Source: an uncultured Muribaculaceae bacterium
GTDB taxonomy: Bacteria; Bacteroidota; Bacteroidia; Bacteroidales; Muribaculaceae
NCBI GenBank assembly: GCA_910583525.1
Contig: CAJTXL010000009.1
Location: 1 to 64,000 of the forward strand
Reading direction: 5' to 3'
Length of the DNA stretch: 64,000 nucleotides
This document shows, one piece after another, positions 24,710-33,412 of the stretch; position 1 is the first letter of the stretch; every line of letters begins with the position of its first letter. The position numbers were made by a program, and so were the translations under genes. The notes beneath the pieces are model-generated. The model searched no databases. It worked only from the letters and a program-made list of their open reading frames with translations, and had not been told where the DNA came from.

Positions 24710-25030
24710 ATGAACGCAGAACAACGCCTACAAATCGAAGAAAAAGTGGTCGAGACGCTCCGCACGGTCTACGACCCCGAGATACCTGTCGATATCTATT
24801 CGCTCGGACTGGTTTACCGCATCGACCTTGCCGATTCGGGCGACCTGACTGTGGACATGACGCTGACTGCGCCGAACTGCCCGATGGCCGATTTCATTCT
24901 CGAAGATGTGCGTATGAAGCTTGAGGGCATCGAGGGCGTTGCGGGCGTGACGGTGAACATTGTCTTTGAACCTGAGTGGACGCAGGACATGATGAGCGAG
25001 GAAGCCAAGCTCGAACTGGGGCTGCTATGA
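24710..25030 (+). CDS. MIP18/DUF59-family Fe-S assembly factor, SufT-like
   Basis: A 106-residue single-domain protein. It carries the family pattern DPEIPVDIYSLGLVYRI (about 24-40) and the conserved cysteine in TAPNCPMADFI. Such proteins help mature iron-sulfur clusters (SufT, Cia2). No suf operon is nearby. It overlaps the following lpxH-like gene by ATGA, so the two are translated together, a pairing with no obvious functional logic. ATG 24710 is preferred over the ATG at 24701 because the promoter box ends at 24703. Confidence 0.88.
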   Translation: MNAEQRLQIEEKVVETLRTVYDPEIPVDIYSLGLVYRIDLADSGDLTVDMTLTAPNCPMADFILEDVRMKLEGIEGVAGVTVNIVFEPEWTQDMMSEEAKLELGLL

Positions 25031-25803
25031 GCGGAATGCCGAAACAGCGGAGCCGCACTTATTTTCTGAGCGACATACACTTGGGAGCGAGCTACGTGTC
25101 CGACCGCATCGCTCACGAGCGGCGTGTGGTGGAGTTTCTGCGCTCGATAGAGACCGACGCACGCGCCGTCTATCTTCTTGGCGACATCCTCGACTATTGG
25201 TTTGAATACCGCACGGTGGTGCCGCGAGGATATGTGCGTTTCTTAGGGCAGCTCGCACGCATGGCCGACATGGGCATAGAAATCGTGTGGTTCATAGGCA
25301 ACCACGACATATGGCTGTTCGACTATCTGCGCGATGAAATAGGGCTTCGCATAGTCGATACTTCGGAAGGAGGCATCCACGAGGAAATCGACGGCACGCA
25401 TTTTTTTCTCGGCCACGGCGATACTTTCGGACGTCAGCCGTTTTCATACCGTGCCCTCAGGGCGCTGTTCCACAACCGTTTTTGTCAAAAGCTTTATGCC
25501 GGCATCCATCCTCGGTGGACGATACCGTTCGCGCACGGGTGGAGTTCGCACAGCCGCAAGGGCAGCGCACGGCCTTCGGCTGTCTTCGGTGCCAAGGCGC
25601 GAGCGGCGGTCGAGGTGTTTGCGCGGAGCCTGTGTTCGCGCGACCCTGAGCTGAGGTACATCATCATCGGCCATCATCATGTTGCGCTCGACGAGCCTGT
25701 CACGCCCGGTTGCCGTCTGCTCATCCTCGGCAATTGGCTCGACCGCTCGACATATGCCGTGTTCGACGGTCGGGAGCTGGAGCTACGCGAGTACGAGCGC
25801 TGA
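25027..25803 (+). CDS. lpxH: UDP-2,3-diacylglucosamine hydrolase-type phosphoesterase
   Basis: A 258-residue calcineurin-like metallophosphoesterase. All metal-binding blocks are present in order: DIHLG, GDILD, GNHD, GHGD and GHHH. LpxH cleaves UDP-2,3-diacyl-glucosamine to lipid X on the inner face of the inner membrane in lipid A synthesis. The C-terminal insert RPSAVFGAK and AHGWSSHSRK is typical of the Bacteroidetes LpxH2-like group. LpxH itself or a closely related hydrolase are the options. It is coupled to the SufT-like gene. Confidence 0.85.
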   Translation: MSGMPKQRSRTYFLSDIHLGASYVSDRIAHERRVVEFLRSIETDARAVYLLGDILDYWFEYRTVVPRGYVRFLGQLARMADMGIEIVWFIGNHDIWLFDYLRDEIGLRIVDTSEGGIHEEIDGTHFFLGHGDTFGRQPFSYRALRALFHNRFCQKLYAGIHPRWTIPFAHGWSSHSRKGSARPSAVFGAKARAAVEVFARSLCSRDPELRYIIIGHHHVALDEPVTPGCRLLILGNWLDRSTYAVFDGRELELREYER

Positions 25804-25806
25804 AAA

Positions 25807-25830
25807 AAAATACCTATTTTTGGGTATTTC
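25807..25830 (+). terminator. Terminator after lpxH
   Basis: A 7-bp stem, AAATACC (25808-25814) with GGTATTT, 4 bases after the stop. A weak T-rich tail follows. Confidence 0.5.
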
Positions 25831-25849
25831 ATGCCCGTTGTACCTTCTG

Positions 25850-25925
25850 TAACTTTGCATCAGAAATTTACGGAATTGTTTGTGACATAAAAAACTCCAC
25901 GACGATGATGCCGTGGAGTTTTTTT
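25850..25925 (+). ncRNA. Candidate small RNA of about 60 bases
   Basis: A TAACTTTG box at 25850-25857 predicts a start near 25863. A strong terminator (AAAACTCCACG at 25891-25901 pairing with CGTGGAGTTTT at 25912-25922, then T-run to 25925) ends the transcript. The gene downstream has its own promoter at 25923-25954, so this is a stand-alone unit too short to code for protein. Its function is unknown. It could instead be a decoy promoter in front of a terminator. Confidence 0.45.
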
Positions 25926-25954
25926 GGATTTGTACCGATAAATTTTTAATTTTG
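25923..25954 (+). promoter_or_regulatory. Complete TTTG-N20-TAATTTTG promoter
   Basis: TTTG at 25923-25926, spacer of 20 bases and TAATTTTG at 25947-25954, 40 bases before the start at 25994. Both elements fit the Bacteroidetes consensus. Confidence 0.75.
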
Positions 25955-25993
25955 CATGTTGCATTTATAATTATAAAAACCATTCTAACAGCT

Positions 25994-27277
25994 ATGTTCC
26001 GTACAACTTTTTTGCGGCTGTCGCTTGCTCTTGCCATGGCAATCGTAGGCGTTGCCGACTTGTTTGCCGACATTGTGGTGCTTGCCGACGGCACCACAAA
26101 GACGGTGTATAATATCGAAGTCGCCTCGAAATATCTATATTACACGCAGACTCCCCAAGATGAAAACATAGAGCGTATTCCTTTAGATAAGGTATTCGCA
26201 TATAAAATCGGCGACGGCCAGCTTGTGGCACTGAATGGCGCTCAGGCGCCTGTTGCGGCCGAGCGGGCTGCGGCTCCCCAGGCAGATACGCCGGTCGGAG
26301 AGGTTGCCCCCGTCCCCTCGGCCGACAACTTGCGGCTCATCGGTCTCTATAACAGCCACGCTCCGTTGGAGTATAAAGGCAAAAAGCCGCAGCCTGACAA
26401 ATACACCGGTTATTTCATCTCTCTGTGGGGCATGGAAGAAACGTCGGTGTTGTCGGACAGCGTTCTGGAAATCGGATTCGAGCATGTATACCTCGACGGC
26501 GACAAAGACCGAAGCGTTGTCGGCGAGCGGCTGAAAGTGACCAACAAGACATCTGTGCCGGTCTACATAGACCTTGCCAACTCTTTCAGGCTGATGAACA
26601 ACGGGTATTCAGAACCGTATTTCACGAATTCGGTGTATAACGAGGGGGCTTCTTCGACAGCCGGCGGAAGCCTCAATTTGGGCGCCGTGACAAATGCGCT
26701 TGGCGTAGGGGGCGCAGTCGGAGCGCTTGCCAACGGAATAAATGTCGGCAAGGCGGATACTCGTTCGGCAGGCATATCGAAGGCCGAGCAGCAGTATCTT
26801 GTTGTGCCTCCGCGAAGCTCGGTTACCATGCCTGGCCGTAAGGTGTCGAACGGCAAGACGATATTGGAGTGCTACGAGCCTATTTATTTCAGCCAAAAGA
26901 AAATAGGAGAGTCTCAAGAAAAGTATTATCTGAAAGAAGGATGGGTCACGGAACTGACAATGATAGAAGATATGAAAGCGCAAAAGGTGGCTGATGACCA
27001 GGCCGCCACCCGTGAGTCGCTTGAAATAAAACGCTGGCTGCAGACCGACTATACGCCCGAAAACACACCCAAGAAGCTGGGCTGGATAGTCACGTATTCG
27101 ACGCAGCCCGATTTCAGCCGTTATACGTCTTTGCCCGTACATATGTTTATGAGAGGCGCTTTCGGCTTGAATGTCAATAGCAACAGTTACTATTTTTACT
27201 ATAATGCCAAAACGTATGATATTTCGCCGAACCTCGATTATATGATAACCGGCGGAGGACGTGTTGGCAAGAGGTAA
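25994..27277 (+). CDS. Secreted protein of unknown function
   Basis: A 427-residue protein with a signal peptide (MFRTTFLRLSLALAMAIVGVADLFA). The mature N-terminus DIVVLADGTTKTVYNIEV, with IERIPLDKVFAYKIGDGQ, reads like a short beta domain also hinted at in the protein at 20960. A proline/alanine-rich linker (about 95-130) follows. The rest, including a Gly/Ala-rich segment near 235-265 (NLGAVTNALGVGGAVGAL), is not assigned to a family. The C-terminus has no sorting domain. Confidence 0.7.
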   Translation: MFRTTFLRLSLALAMAIVGVADLFADIVVLADGTTKTVYNIEVASKYLYYTQTPQDENIERIPLDKVFAYKIGDGQLVALNGAQAPVAAERAAAPQADTPVGEVAPVPSADNLRLIGLYNSHAPLEYKGKKPQPDKYTGYFISLWGMEETSVLSDSVLEIGFEHVYLDGDKDRSVVGERLKVTNKTSVPVYIDLANSFRLMNNGYSEPYFTNSVYNEGASSTAGGSLNLGAVTNALGVGGAVGALANGINVGKADTRSAGISKAEQQYLVVPPRSSVTMPGRKVSNGKTILECYEPIYFSQKKIGESQEKYYLKEGWVTELTMIEDMKAQKVADDQAATRESLEIKRWLQTDYTPENTPKKLGWIVTYSTQPDFSRYTSLPVHMFMRGAFGLNVNSNSYYFYYNAKTYDISPNLDYMITGGGRVGKR

Positions 27278-27303
27278 GAAGGCATTTAGCCCTTAGACTA
27301 TAA

Positions 27304-27344
27304 AAATCGCCCCTGAACAGCGCTGCGCTGTTCAGGGGCGATTT
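27304..27344. terminator. Bidirectional terminator with a 19-bp perfect stem
   Basis: AAATCGCCCCTGAACAGCG (27304-27322) pairs exactly with its complement at 27326-27344 over a 3-base loop. It has A-rich and T-rich flanks, so it can end both convergent genes. Confidence 0.85.
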
Positions 27345-27363
27345 CTGTATCTGAGGATGTGTT

Positions 27364-28740
27364 TTATTCGAAAGAGCCCATTTTGAGGTAGTTGACTTCT
27401 TCTTGTGTGAGGTAGCGCCAGCGTCCGCGGGGCAGGTTCTTCTTGGTGAGGCCGGCGAAGTATACGCGGTCGAGTTTGACGACGTGGTAGCCGAGCGACT
27501 CGAATATGCGGCGCACGATGCGGTTGCGGCCTGAGTGGATTTCGATGCCTGCCTGGTTGCGGTCGGTCTCTGTTGCGTAGCTTATGGCGTCGGCGTGTAT
27601 GGGGCCGTCGTCGAGTTCGATGCCGTCGGCGATGCGCTGCATGTCGTCTTCAGAGATGTCGCGGTCGCACCATACGTGGTATATTTTTTTCTTGACGAAT
27701 TTGGGGTGTGTGAGCTTCGAGGCGAGGTCGCCGTCGTTGGTGAGCAGGAGCACGCCGGTTGTGTTGCGGTCGAGGCGTCCGACGGGGTATATGCGCTCGT
27801 TGCATGCGCCTTTGACGAGGTCCATGACGGTGAGGCGCCCGTTGGGGTCGTCGCTTGTGGTGACGCAGTCTTTGGGTTTGTTGAGCAGGATGTAGCATTT
27901 GCTCTGCAGGGTCACGACTTTTTCGTCGTATTCGACAACGTCGTTGTGCGTGATTTTTGTGCCGAGTTCCGTTACAACCTGTCCGTTTACTTTTACGAGG
28001 CCCTGCTGGATGAATTCGTCGGCTTCGCGGCGCGAGCATATGCCTGCGTTGCTCATGTATTTGTTGAGGCGAATCTGTTCGTTCGGGTCGGGGATTTCGA
28101 CTTCGTACTCAACGCGTTTGGGGCGCGGCGTGAAGCTTTTGCCGCGAGCCTGGAATGAGCCGTCGCCTTGAGGCCGGTTGTTGTAGGGCCGTTTGTTATA
28201 GCCGCCCTGGTTGTTGTAAGGGCGCTTGTTGTAACCGCCCTGGTTGTTGTAGGGCCGCTGTTGGCGTTCGCCGTTGTTGTTGTAGCCGCCTTGGTTGTTG
28301 TAATTGTTGTTGTAGGGGCGTTTGTTGTAACCGCCCTGGTTGTTGTAGGGGCGTTGCTGGCGTTCGCCGTTGTTGTAGCCGCCCTGATTGTTGTAGTTGT
28401 TGTAGGGGCGCTGTTGGCGTTGGCCGTTGTTGTAGTTGTTGTAAGGGCGTTGCTGGCGCGGTTGATATGGGCGGGGCTGGTATTCGTTGTTTTCTCCGTC
28501 GTGGTTATTGTAGTTGTTGTAGGGACGTTGCTGGTGGGGCCCATTGTTGTATCCGCCTTGGCGCGGCTGGTATGGGCGTTTTGGACGGAAGCCGTCTCCT
28601 TCGCCTTCGCCATCGGCTTCGGGAGTGCGTGGTTTGTACCCGGTGTTGTTGAGATTTCCGTCGTTGCCCTCCTCGGGTGCGCGGAAAGGTTGTCCGATAC
28701 GCGGACGTTTAGGTTTTTTTTCGTTGGAGTTAGTGTCCAT
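27364..28740 (-). CDS. RluB/RluF-type rRNA pseudouridine synthase with a long Asn/Gly/Tyr-rich N-terminus
   Basis: A 458-residue protein in three parts. Residues 1-200 are low-complexity, made of repeats such as RPYNNYNNQGGYNNGERQQ. Residues about 222-280 form the S4 RNA-binding domain (LNKYMSNAGICSRREADEF). Residues about 285-455 are the catalytic domain with YPVGRLDRNTTGVLLLTNDG, the Asp of GRLD being catalytic. It isomerises a uridine in 23S or 16S rRNA. The N-terminal tail is much longer than in E. coli and looks disordered and RNA-binding. Its DNA is strongly repetitive. Confidence 0.93.
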   Translation of the reverse strand: MDTNSNEKKPKRPRIGQPFRAPEEGNDGNLNNTGYKPRTPEADGEGEGDGFRPKRPYQPRQGGYNNGPHQQRPYNNYNNHDGENNEYQPRPYQPRQQRPYNNYNNGQRQQRPYNNYNNQGGYNNGERQQRPYNNQGGYNKRPYNNNYNNQGGYNNNGERQQRPYNNQGGYNKRPYNNQGGYNKRPYNNRPQGDGSFQARGKSFTPRPKRVEYEVEIPDPNEQIRLNKYMSNAGICSRREADEFIQQGLVKVNGQVVTELGTKITHNDVVEYDEKVVTLQSKCYILLNKPKDCVTTSDDPNGRLTVMDLVKGACNERIYPVGRLDRNTTGVLLLTNDGDLASKLTHPKFVKKKIYHVWCDRDISEDDMQRIADGIELDDGPIHADAISYATETDRNQAGIEIHSGRNRIVRRIFESLGYHVVKLDRVYFAGLTKKNLPRGRWRYLTQEEVNYLKMGSFE

Positions 28741-29159
28741 ATCTTAGATGGTTTGTTGTGTTTTCGGTGTTGAACTATAGGCGATTATGCCGCCTTCTCG
28801 GCGAAAGTTGCATTTGTCGGCGGATTTTGGCATTTGCCGTATTTGCGGTAATGAAAATGGAGTTTTTTTGTTTTGTGTTCTGGAAACGTGTTTTGCAAAC
28901 AGAAACCTTAATGTGATATACGTTGCAAAATTAATAAATTAAAGCTCCGCACATCGTTAAATATTCTTAAATCAATATCAACGCGTTTCCTTTCTATTGA
29001 AAACATGGAAAACGCGGTTCTTGTTCAGAAGTTGTGGCGTCAAAAAGAAATGTAGCGTAAAAATGCCCAAAAATCTTTAATTTACAAATCTTTAGGTGTC
29101 TGCAAGGCGTTTATTGGACAGTTAACTTATGATTCATCGATAAAAATTGGTATATCTCT
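28741..29159. other. Intergenic region of about 420 bases
   Basis: Lies between divergent genes. It holds a TAATTTTG box on the minus strand at 28926-28933 that could start the pseudouridine-synthase message with a leader of about 180 bases. There is no convincing protein gene and no strong hairpin. No clear TAnnTTTG box was found before the sigma-factor gene at 29160, so that gene may use another promoter class. Confidence 0.45.
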
Positions 29160-29663
29160 ATGGCTTCAGAAACTTTCCAGAACAAACTCCTCTCTGTGCA
29201 AAGCAATTTGCTGAGTTTTGCCTATACCTTGACCTCGAACCGCGAGGATGCCTATGACCTTCTGCAGGATACGACGCTCAAGGCTCTTGACAACGAAGAC
29301 AAATATGTCGAGAACGTGAATTTCAAGGGCTGGGTGTTTACCATAATGCGCAACCTGTTCATAAACAAATACCGGCGCAATGTCCGCTCTGCCGTTATCA
29401 TTGACTCGAGCGATGACCTGTATATACTCAATGTGTCGCAGGATTCGGGCTTCGAGACTCCCGAAGGGGCGCTGTCGGCCAAGGAAATCTCGGATATGAT
29501 TGCCGGGTTTTCGGAGGAACTCCGCGTGCCGTTTTCAATGTATCTTGCCGGGTATAAATATGCCGAGATAGCAGAGCGTATGGTTCTGCCTCTCGGCACT
29601 GTCAAAAGCCGCATTTTTATGGCGCGGAAACGTCTTCAGCGCACACTTGGCGGTTATCGTTAG
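29160..29663 (+). CDS. ECF-type RNA polymerase sigma factor
   Basis: A 167-residue sigma factor with region 2 (LLSFAYTLTSNREDAYDLLQDTTLKAL, about 16-44; then NFKGWVFTIMRNLFINKYRR) and region 4 (ELRVPFSMYLAGYKYAEIAERM, then LGTVKSRIFMARKRLQ). No anti-sigma gene is adjacent, unlike the Bacteroides FecR-coupled types. The downstream convergent gene is an outer-membrane protein. Its regulon is unknown. The missing consensus box in front of the gene would fit autoregulation, but this is inference. Confidence 0.92.
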   Translation: MASETFQNKLLSVQSNLLSFAYTLTSNREDAYDLLQDTTLKALDNEDKYVENVNFKGWVFTIMRNLFINKYRRNVRSAVIIDSSDDLYILNVSQDSGFETPEGALSAKEISDMIAGFSEELRVPFSMYLAGYKYAEIAERMVLPLGTVKSRIFMARKRLQRTLGGYR

Positions 29664-29689
29664 CTTTTGAGGGTGTGCGCATGGTTCTT

Positions 29690-32494
29690 TTAGCGTCCCA
29701 TGCGCCGGCCTCCCCGGCCTCCCGGCGGCGGACCCATGGGTCCGCCCCATGCGTTTCGGTCGGCGGGTTCGTTGCCTTTTCCGAAGGTGTTGAATCGGTA
29801 GCTGAACGAGAGCATCACATAGCGTGTGAGCGAGTTGTAGCGGCTGTCGTCGATATAGTTTGCGGTTATGCTGCGGCGGATGTTCGAGCGTTGGCCGAGC
29901 AGGTCGTATGCCTTGAGCGAGACGGCTGCGGCGCGGTTCTTGAGGAATTCGTATGATACGGTTGCGTTCCACATCCACGTCTTTGTGTCGTAGCCCTGGG
30001 AGTATCCCGAGGTTGCCGAGTAGTTTATGTCGGAACTGAGAACGATGCCGATAGGGGTGTTGTATGTGGCGTAGAAAGAGCCGCCGTATGTGTGCACGGT
30101 GCGGTCGGCGCCTTTTTGGACGCTGTTCGAGACAGTCTGCAGGCCGTAACGGGGCCGCAGCTCGAACTCGAGGTTGTCGGGGCGCCATGCCATGCCGAAG
30201 CTTTCGTTTACCATGAACGAGCCGGAGCGGTTGCGCATGCCGTTGTTGAAGCCTATGCTGTTGGAGTAGTTGAGGAATATGTGGTTGTTGAATGTGATTG
30301 TGCGGTTTGCCGGCAGGGGGAATGAGACCATGTTCATTCCTCGCACGCTCCAGACACCGTTGACGTTTTCGTATGTGGTTGTCTGTCCGCCTGTTTCGTT
30401 GTCGAATGTGGTTTTCGAGACGATTGAGTTCTGCTGGTACTGTGCGTCGAGCATGGCCATGATGGCGCGCTGTGCGTCGGGGTTGAAATCCTGAAAGCGC
30501 AGGTTGACGCTGTGGCTGAATGTGGGATTCAGGTTTGGGTTGCCGACAACTATGCGCAGAGGGTCGGAACGGTCGGGCACGGGCTGCAACTGGGTCATCG
30601 AGGGTTGTGAGGAGCGTCCCCAATAGTTGAGGTTGAGGCTCCGTGTCTTTGTCAGGCGCAGGCGGTAGCGCAGATACGGTGCGAAATTGAGCACGTTGCG
30701 GCGCGGAATGTCTTTGTCGGAGTCTATGAGGTTTCGCGAGCGTGATGTCTGTGGCACGAGCGACAGGCCTACGTTTAGGGTTCCTTTTTTGCTGATATGA
30801 CGGTAACCTACACGTACGTCCTGGTTCATGTAGTCGTTTCGGAAGCGGTTCGACAGCTCGGGATTGAACACGGCTTCGTCGCCAATGACGGGGTCGCCGT
30901 CCCATCCGTCAGGAAAGCTTACGGGGTAGTCGTAGGTGAGCTTGTCGGCGTTGTTCCATCGGTAGGAGAAGCGGTAGGACACTTCAAGGAAGTTTCCTTT
31001 GGCTGCGTTGCCCAAGGGTTCGGTCCAGCTGACGCGTGCGCTGACGTTGTTGCTCCATGTGTGGTTGTCGGCGTATTGGTCGTATAGGTCTATTGAGTCG
31101 TTGAAGAGGAAGAAGCGGTTGCGTGAGTATGTGTCGGAGTTTTCGCGGACGTTGCTCATGGAGTAGTTGAGCATGACGGAGAATGAACGTCCGCGTTTGC
31201 GGCGGAAATTGTGGTTGTAGATGAGGCGGCCGCCGAATTCGAATGAGTGTCCGTCGGATGTTCCGCGGTTTATGCTTCGGCTCACTTCGGTGCGCGCGGC
31301 GTCGCCGGCGAAAGTCGACGAAGAGTCGTTCGAAGCCGAATTGTTGTAGTTGAGCGATATGTTAGGCCTGAATTCGAGGGTGTTGAAGCTGTCGGGCTTC
31401 CACACCAGGCGGAAGTCGGCGCGAATGTTGTGCCCTTTGTCGCGGCTGTATTTGCGGCTCGAAGTGGTTGAGCTTGAGTCGGCGAAAAGATACTGGCGGT
31501 CGGATGTCGTGCGTGTGTCGCGGTCGGTGTGGCTGTACATCAGGTTGCCGCCCACGCGCAGTATTTCTTCTTTTCCGACGTTGAAGTTTATGCCGAACGA
31601 CTGCGCCGACGTTATGCCGTTGTCTCCTCCGAATCGCCTGAAGCGTCCGGCGGCTCCGTCGGCAAAACCGGGTTCGTTGATGTTGTTGGCGCCACCGAGG
31701 AATGTAATCTGGTTGCCGTTCCAGAAGCGGTTTACGGTGAAAGTGCCGCGGTACCGGTTGTCGGTGCCGTAGCCGGCTTCGACGTTTCCGAACCATCCGT
31801 TTTTGCGGTCTTTCTTTACGGTGAGGTTTATTACGGTTTCGTCTTCGCCGTCATCGACGCCAGTAAGGCGGGCCAGGTCGCTTTTGCGGTCGACCACCTG
31901 CAGTTTCTCGACCATGTCGACGGGCAGGTTGCGCGAAGCCACGGTGGGGTCGTCGGAGAAGAATTCTTTTCCGTCGACGAGTATTTTCTTGACTTCTTTT
32001 CCGTTGGCGGTGATTTTGCCGTCGGTGCCCACTTCTACGCCGGGCAGACGCTTGAGCAGGTCTTCGACCACGGCGTTGGGTTGTGTCTTGTAGGACTCGG
32101 CGCTGAACTCGACGGTGTCTTCCATCACTTTTATGGGTGTGCGTATGCCCCGGACAACGGCCTCGTTGAGCATGATTGCGCTTTCTTGCAGCACGAAGGG
32201 CTTGAGGCGTATGTCGGCGTCGGCCACGCGGACATCGCGTATCTGTGGCGTGTATCCGACATATGAAACTTCAACGAGGTATCGTCCCGGTTTGACACTT
32301 TCTATGGCAAATCGGCCGGAGTCGTTGGTGACGGCTCCTTTTACAAGGCTTGAGTCGGTTGCCGCCAGCAATCTTACCGAGGCTTGCATGAGGGCCTCGT
32401 CGGATGCGTCTTTTACCATACCACGAAGCGTGACGGCCTTCGCGGTCGCCACGTTCATGAATGCAAAAACCATCAAAACAATAAGTTTTTTCAT
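29690..32494 (-). CDS. TonB-receptor-like outer-membrane protein with a Gly/Pro/Arg-rich C-terminal tail
   Basis: A 934-residue exported protein. Signal peptide MKKLIVLMVFAFMNVATAKA, then a carboxypeptidase-regulatory-like domain (residues about 22-100, LRGMVKDASDEALMQASVRL), a plug-like part (VEDLLKRLPGVEVGTDGKIT) and an outer-membrane protein beta-barrel (OMP_b-brl_3 type). It ends in MGPPPGGRGGRRMGR, unusual because most barrels end in an aromatic residue. The tail probably lies in the periplasm or outside. No SusD partner is adjacent. The start at 32494 is chosen because it gives the signal peptide. Confidence 0.88.
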   Translation of the reverse strand: MKKLIVLMVFAFMNVATAKAVTLRGMVKDASDEALMQASVRLLAATDSSLVKGAVTNDSGRFAIESVKPGRYLVEVSYVGYTPQIRDVRVADADIRLKPFVLQESAIMLNEAVVRGIRTPIKVMEDTVEFSAESYKTQPNAVVEDLLKRLPGVEVGTDGKITANGKEVKKILVDGKEFFSDDPTVASRNLPVDMVEKLQVVDRKSDLARLTGVDDGEDETVINLTVKKDRKNGWFGNVEAGYGTDNRYRGTFTVNRFWNGNQITFLGGANNINEPGFADGAAGRFRRFGGDNGITSAQSFGINFNVGKEEILRVGGNLMYSHTDRDTRTTSDRQYLFADSSSTTSSRKYSRDKGHNIRADFRLVWKPDSFNTLEFRPNISLNYNNSASNDSSSTFAGDAARTEVSRSINRGTSDGHSFEFGGRLIYNHNFRRKRGRSFSVMLNYSMSNVRENSDTYSRNRFFLFNDSIDLYDQYADNHTWSNNVSARVSWTEPLGNAAKGNFLEVSYRFSYRWNNADKLTYDYPVSFPDGWDGDPVIGDEAVFNPELSNRFRNDYMNQDVRVGYRHISKKGTLNVGLSLVPQTSRSRNLIDSDKDIPRRNVLNFAPYLRYRLRLTKTRSLNLNYWGRSSQPSMTQLQPVPDRSDPLRIVVGNPNLNPTFSHSVNLRFQDFNPDAQRAIMAMLDAQYQQNSIVSKTTFDNETGGQTTTYENVNGVWSVRGMNMVSFPLPANRTITFNNHIFLNYSNSIGFNNGMRNRSGSFMVNESFGMAWRPDNLEFELRPRYGLQTVSNSVQKGADRTVHTYGGSFYATYNTPIGIVLSSDINYSATSGYSQGYDTKTWMWNATVSYEFLKNRAAAVSLKAYDLLGQRSNIRRSITANYIDDSRYNSLTRYVMLSFSYRFNTFGKGNEPADRNAWGGPMGPPPGGRGGRRMGR

Positions 32495-32513
32495 TTCTCT
32501 CATTTCCATGTCA

Positions 32514-32521
32514 CAAAGTTA
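32514..32521 (-). promoter_or_regulatory. TAACTTTG -7 box
   Basis: Minus-strand TAACTTTG, 20 bases before the start at 32494, divergent from the glycan-cluster promoter. Confidence 0.6.
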
Positions 32522-32589
32522 CTCTAAAAACGGGTGTCTTGCAAGCGCTTCTCTACTTTAGGCTTCCGATTATAGAAAAACGCCCCGAT

Positions 32590-32623
32590 TTTGTCGACAA
32601 ACAGAAAAAAAGGATTATTTTTG
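32590..32623 (+). promoter_or_regulatory. Promoter of the surface-glycan cluster
   Basis: TTTG at 32590-32593, 22-base spacer and TATTTTTG at 32616-32623, 16 bases before the start at 32639. Confidence 0.65.
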
Positions 32624-32638
32624 CAAAAAAATGCGTCA

Positions 32639-33412
32639 ATGTCGACATTTTTATCCGCAACAATAATAACAGCCAACGAGGCACACAACATAGAGCGTTG
32701 CCTCAATTCGCTCATAGGTGTGGCCGACGAAATCGTCGTGGTCGATTCGATGTCGACCGACGGCACCGTCGACATATGCCGCCGCTACGGGTGCAAGGTC
32801 ACCGAACGGGTGTTCGCAGGCTACGGCTCGCAGAGGCAGTATGCCGTCGGTCTTGCAAATGGCCGGTATGTTCTGTCGATAGATGCCGATGAGATGCTTT
32901 CGGAGCCGTTGCGAGAAAACATCATAAGGCTCAAAAACGAGGGGTTCACGCACCGTATGTACTCTTTCAGAGTGGTGAATTATATTTGCGGCCGGCCTAT
33001 GCGACGCAGCGGCATGCAGCCCGATTTGCAGACACGGCTGTTCGACCGCCGATATGCCAACTGGGATTTGCTTGACGTGGGCGAGCGGCTGTCGTATCCG
33101 CGCGGTGTGCGGCCGGCTTTTGTTCCGGGCGACATAATGCACTACCGTTGCAACGATTTCGACGAGCTTGATTTCAAGGAACTGCGTAATGCCGAGATGC
33201 GTGGGCGTGTTCTTGCCGCCGCCGGCATCGATGCGCCTGCCCCGATGTCATGGCTGAGGGCCGCGTCGGCGTATCTCCGTTGCCAACTCCGCGACGGCGC
33301 CATACTCGACGGTGCTGCCGGCATGCGTATAGCACGTGCGCGATTTATCGCCACTCTTGCGGCATATCGTGCCGCAAGGCGTATAGTTCACGAAGGAGGT
33401 GGAAGCCGATGA
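32639..33412 (+). CDS. Family 2 glycosyltransferase (WaaE/KdtX-like)
   Basis: A 257-residue GT-A enzyme. It shows ATIITANEAHNIERCL, EIVVVDSMSTDGT and the metal-binding SIDADEML. Proteins of this type add a beta-glucosyl or similar residue to the lipopolysaccharide inner core. It starts a tightly packed operon in which each gene overlaps the next by ATGA: GT2, GT4, kinase, GT2. The acceptor is not known, and capsule or lipo-oligosaccharide core are both possible. The start at 32639 follows from the promoter position. Confidence 0.9.
   Translation: MSTFLSATIITANEAHNIERCLNSLIGVADEIVVVDSMSTDGTVDICRRYGCKVTERVFAGYGSQRQYAVGLANGRYVLSIDADEMLSEPLRENIIRLKNEGFTHRMYSFRVVNYICGRPMRRSGMQPDLQTRLFDRRYANWDLLDVGERLSYPRGVRPAFVPGDIMHYRCNDFDELDFKELRNAEMRGRVLAAAGIDAPAPMSWLRAASAYLRCQLRDGAILDGAAGMRIARARFIATLAAYRAARRIVHEGGGSR

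Noticed and set aside
29160..32494. ECF sigma/FecR/TonB transducer system
   Set aside because: There is no FecR-like anti-sigma gene, and the outer-membrane protein is convergent, so a direct cascade cannot be supported.
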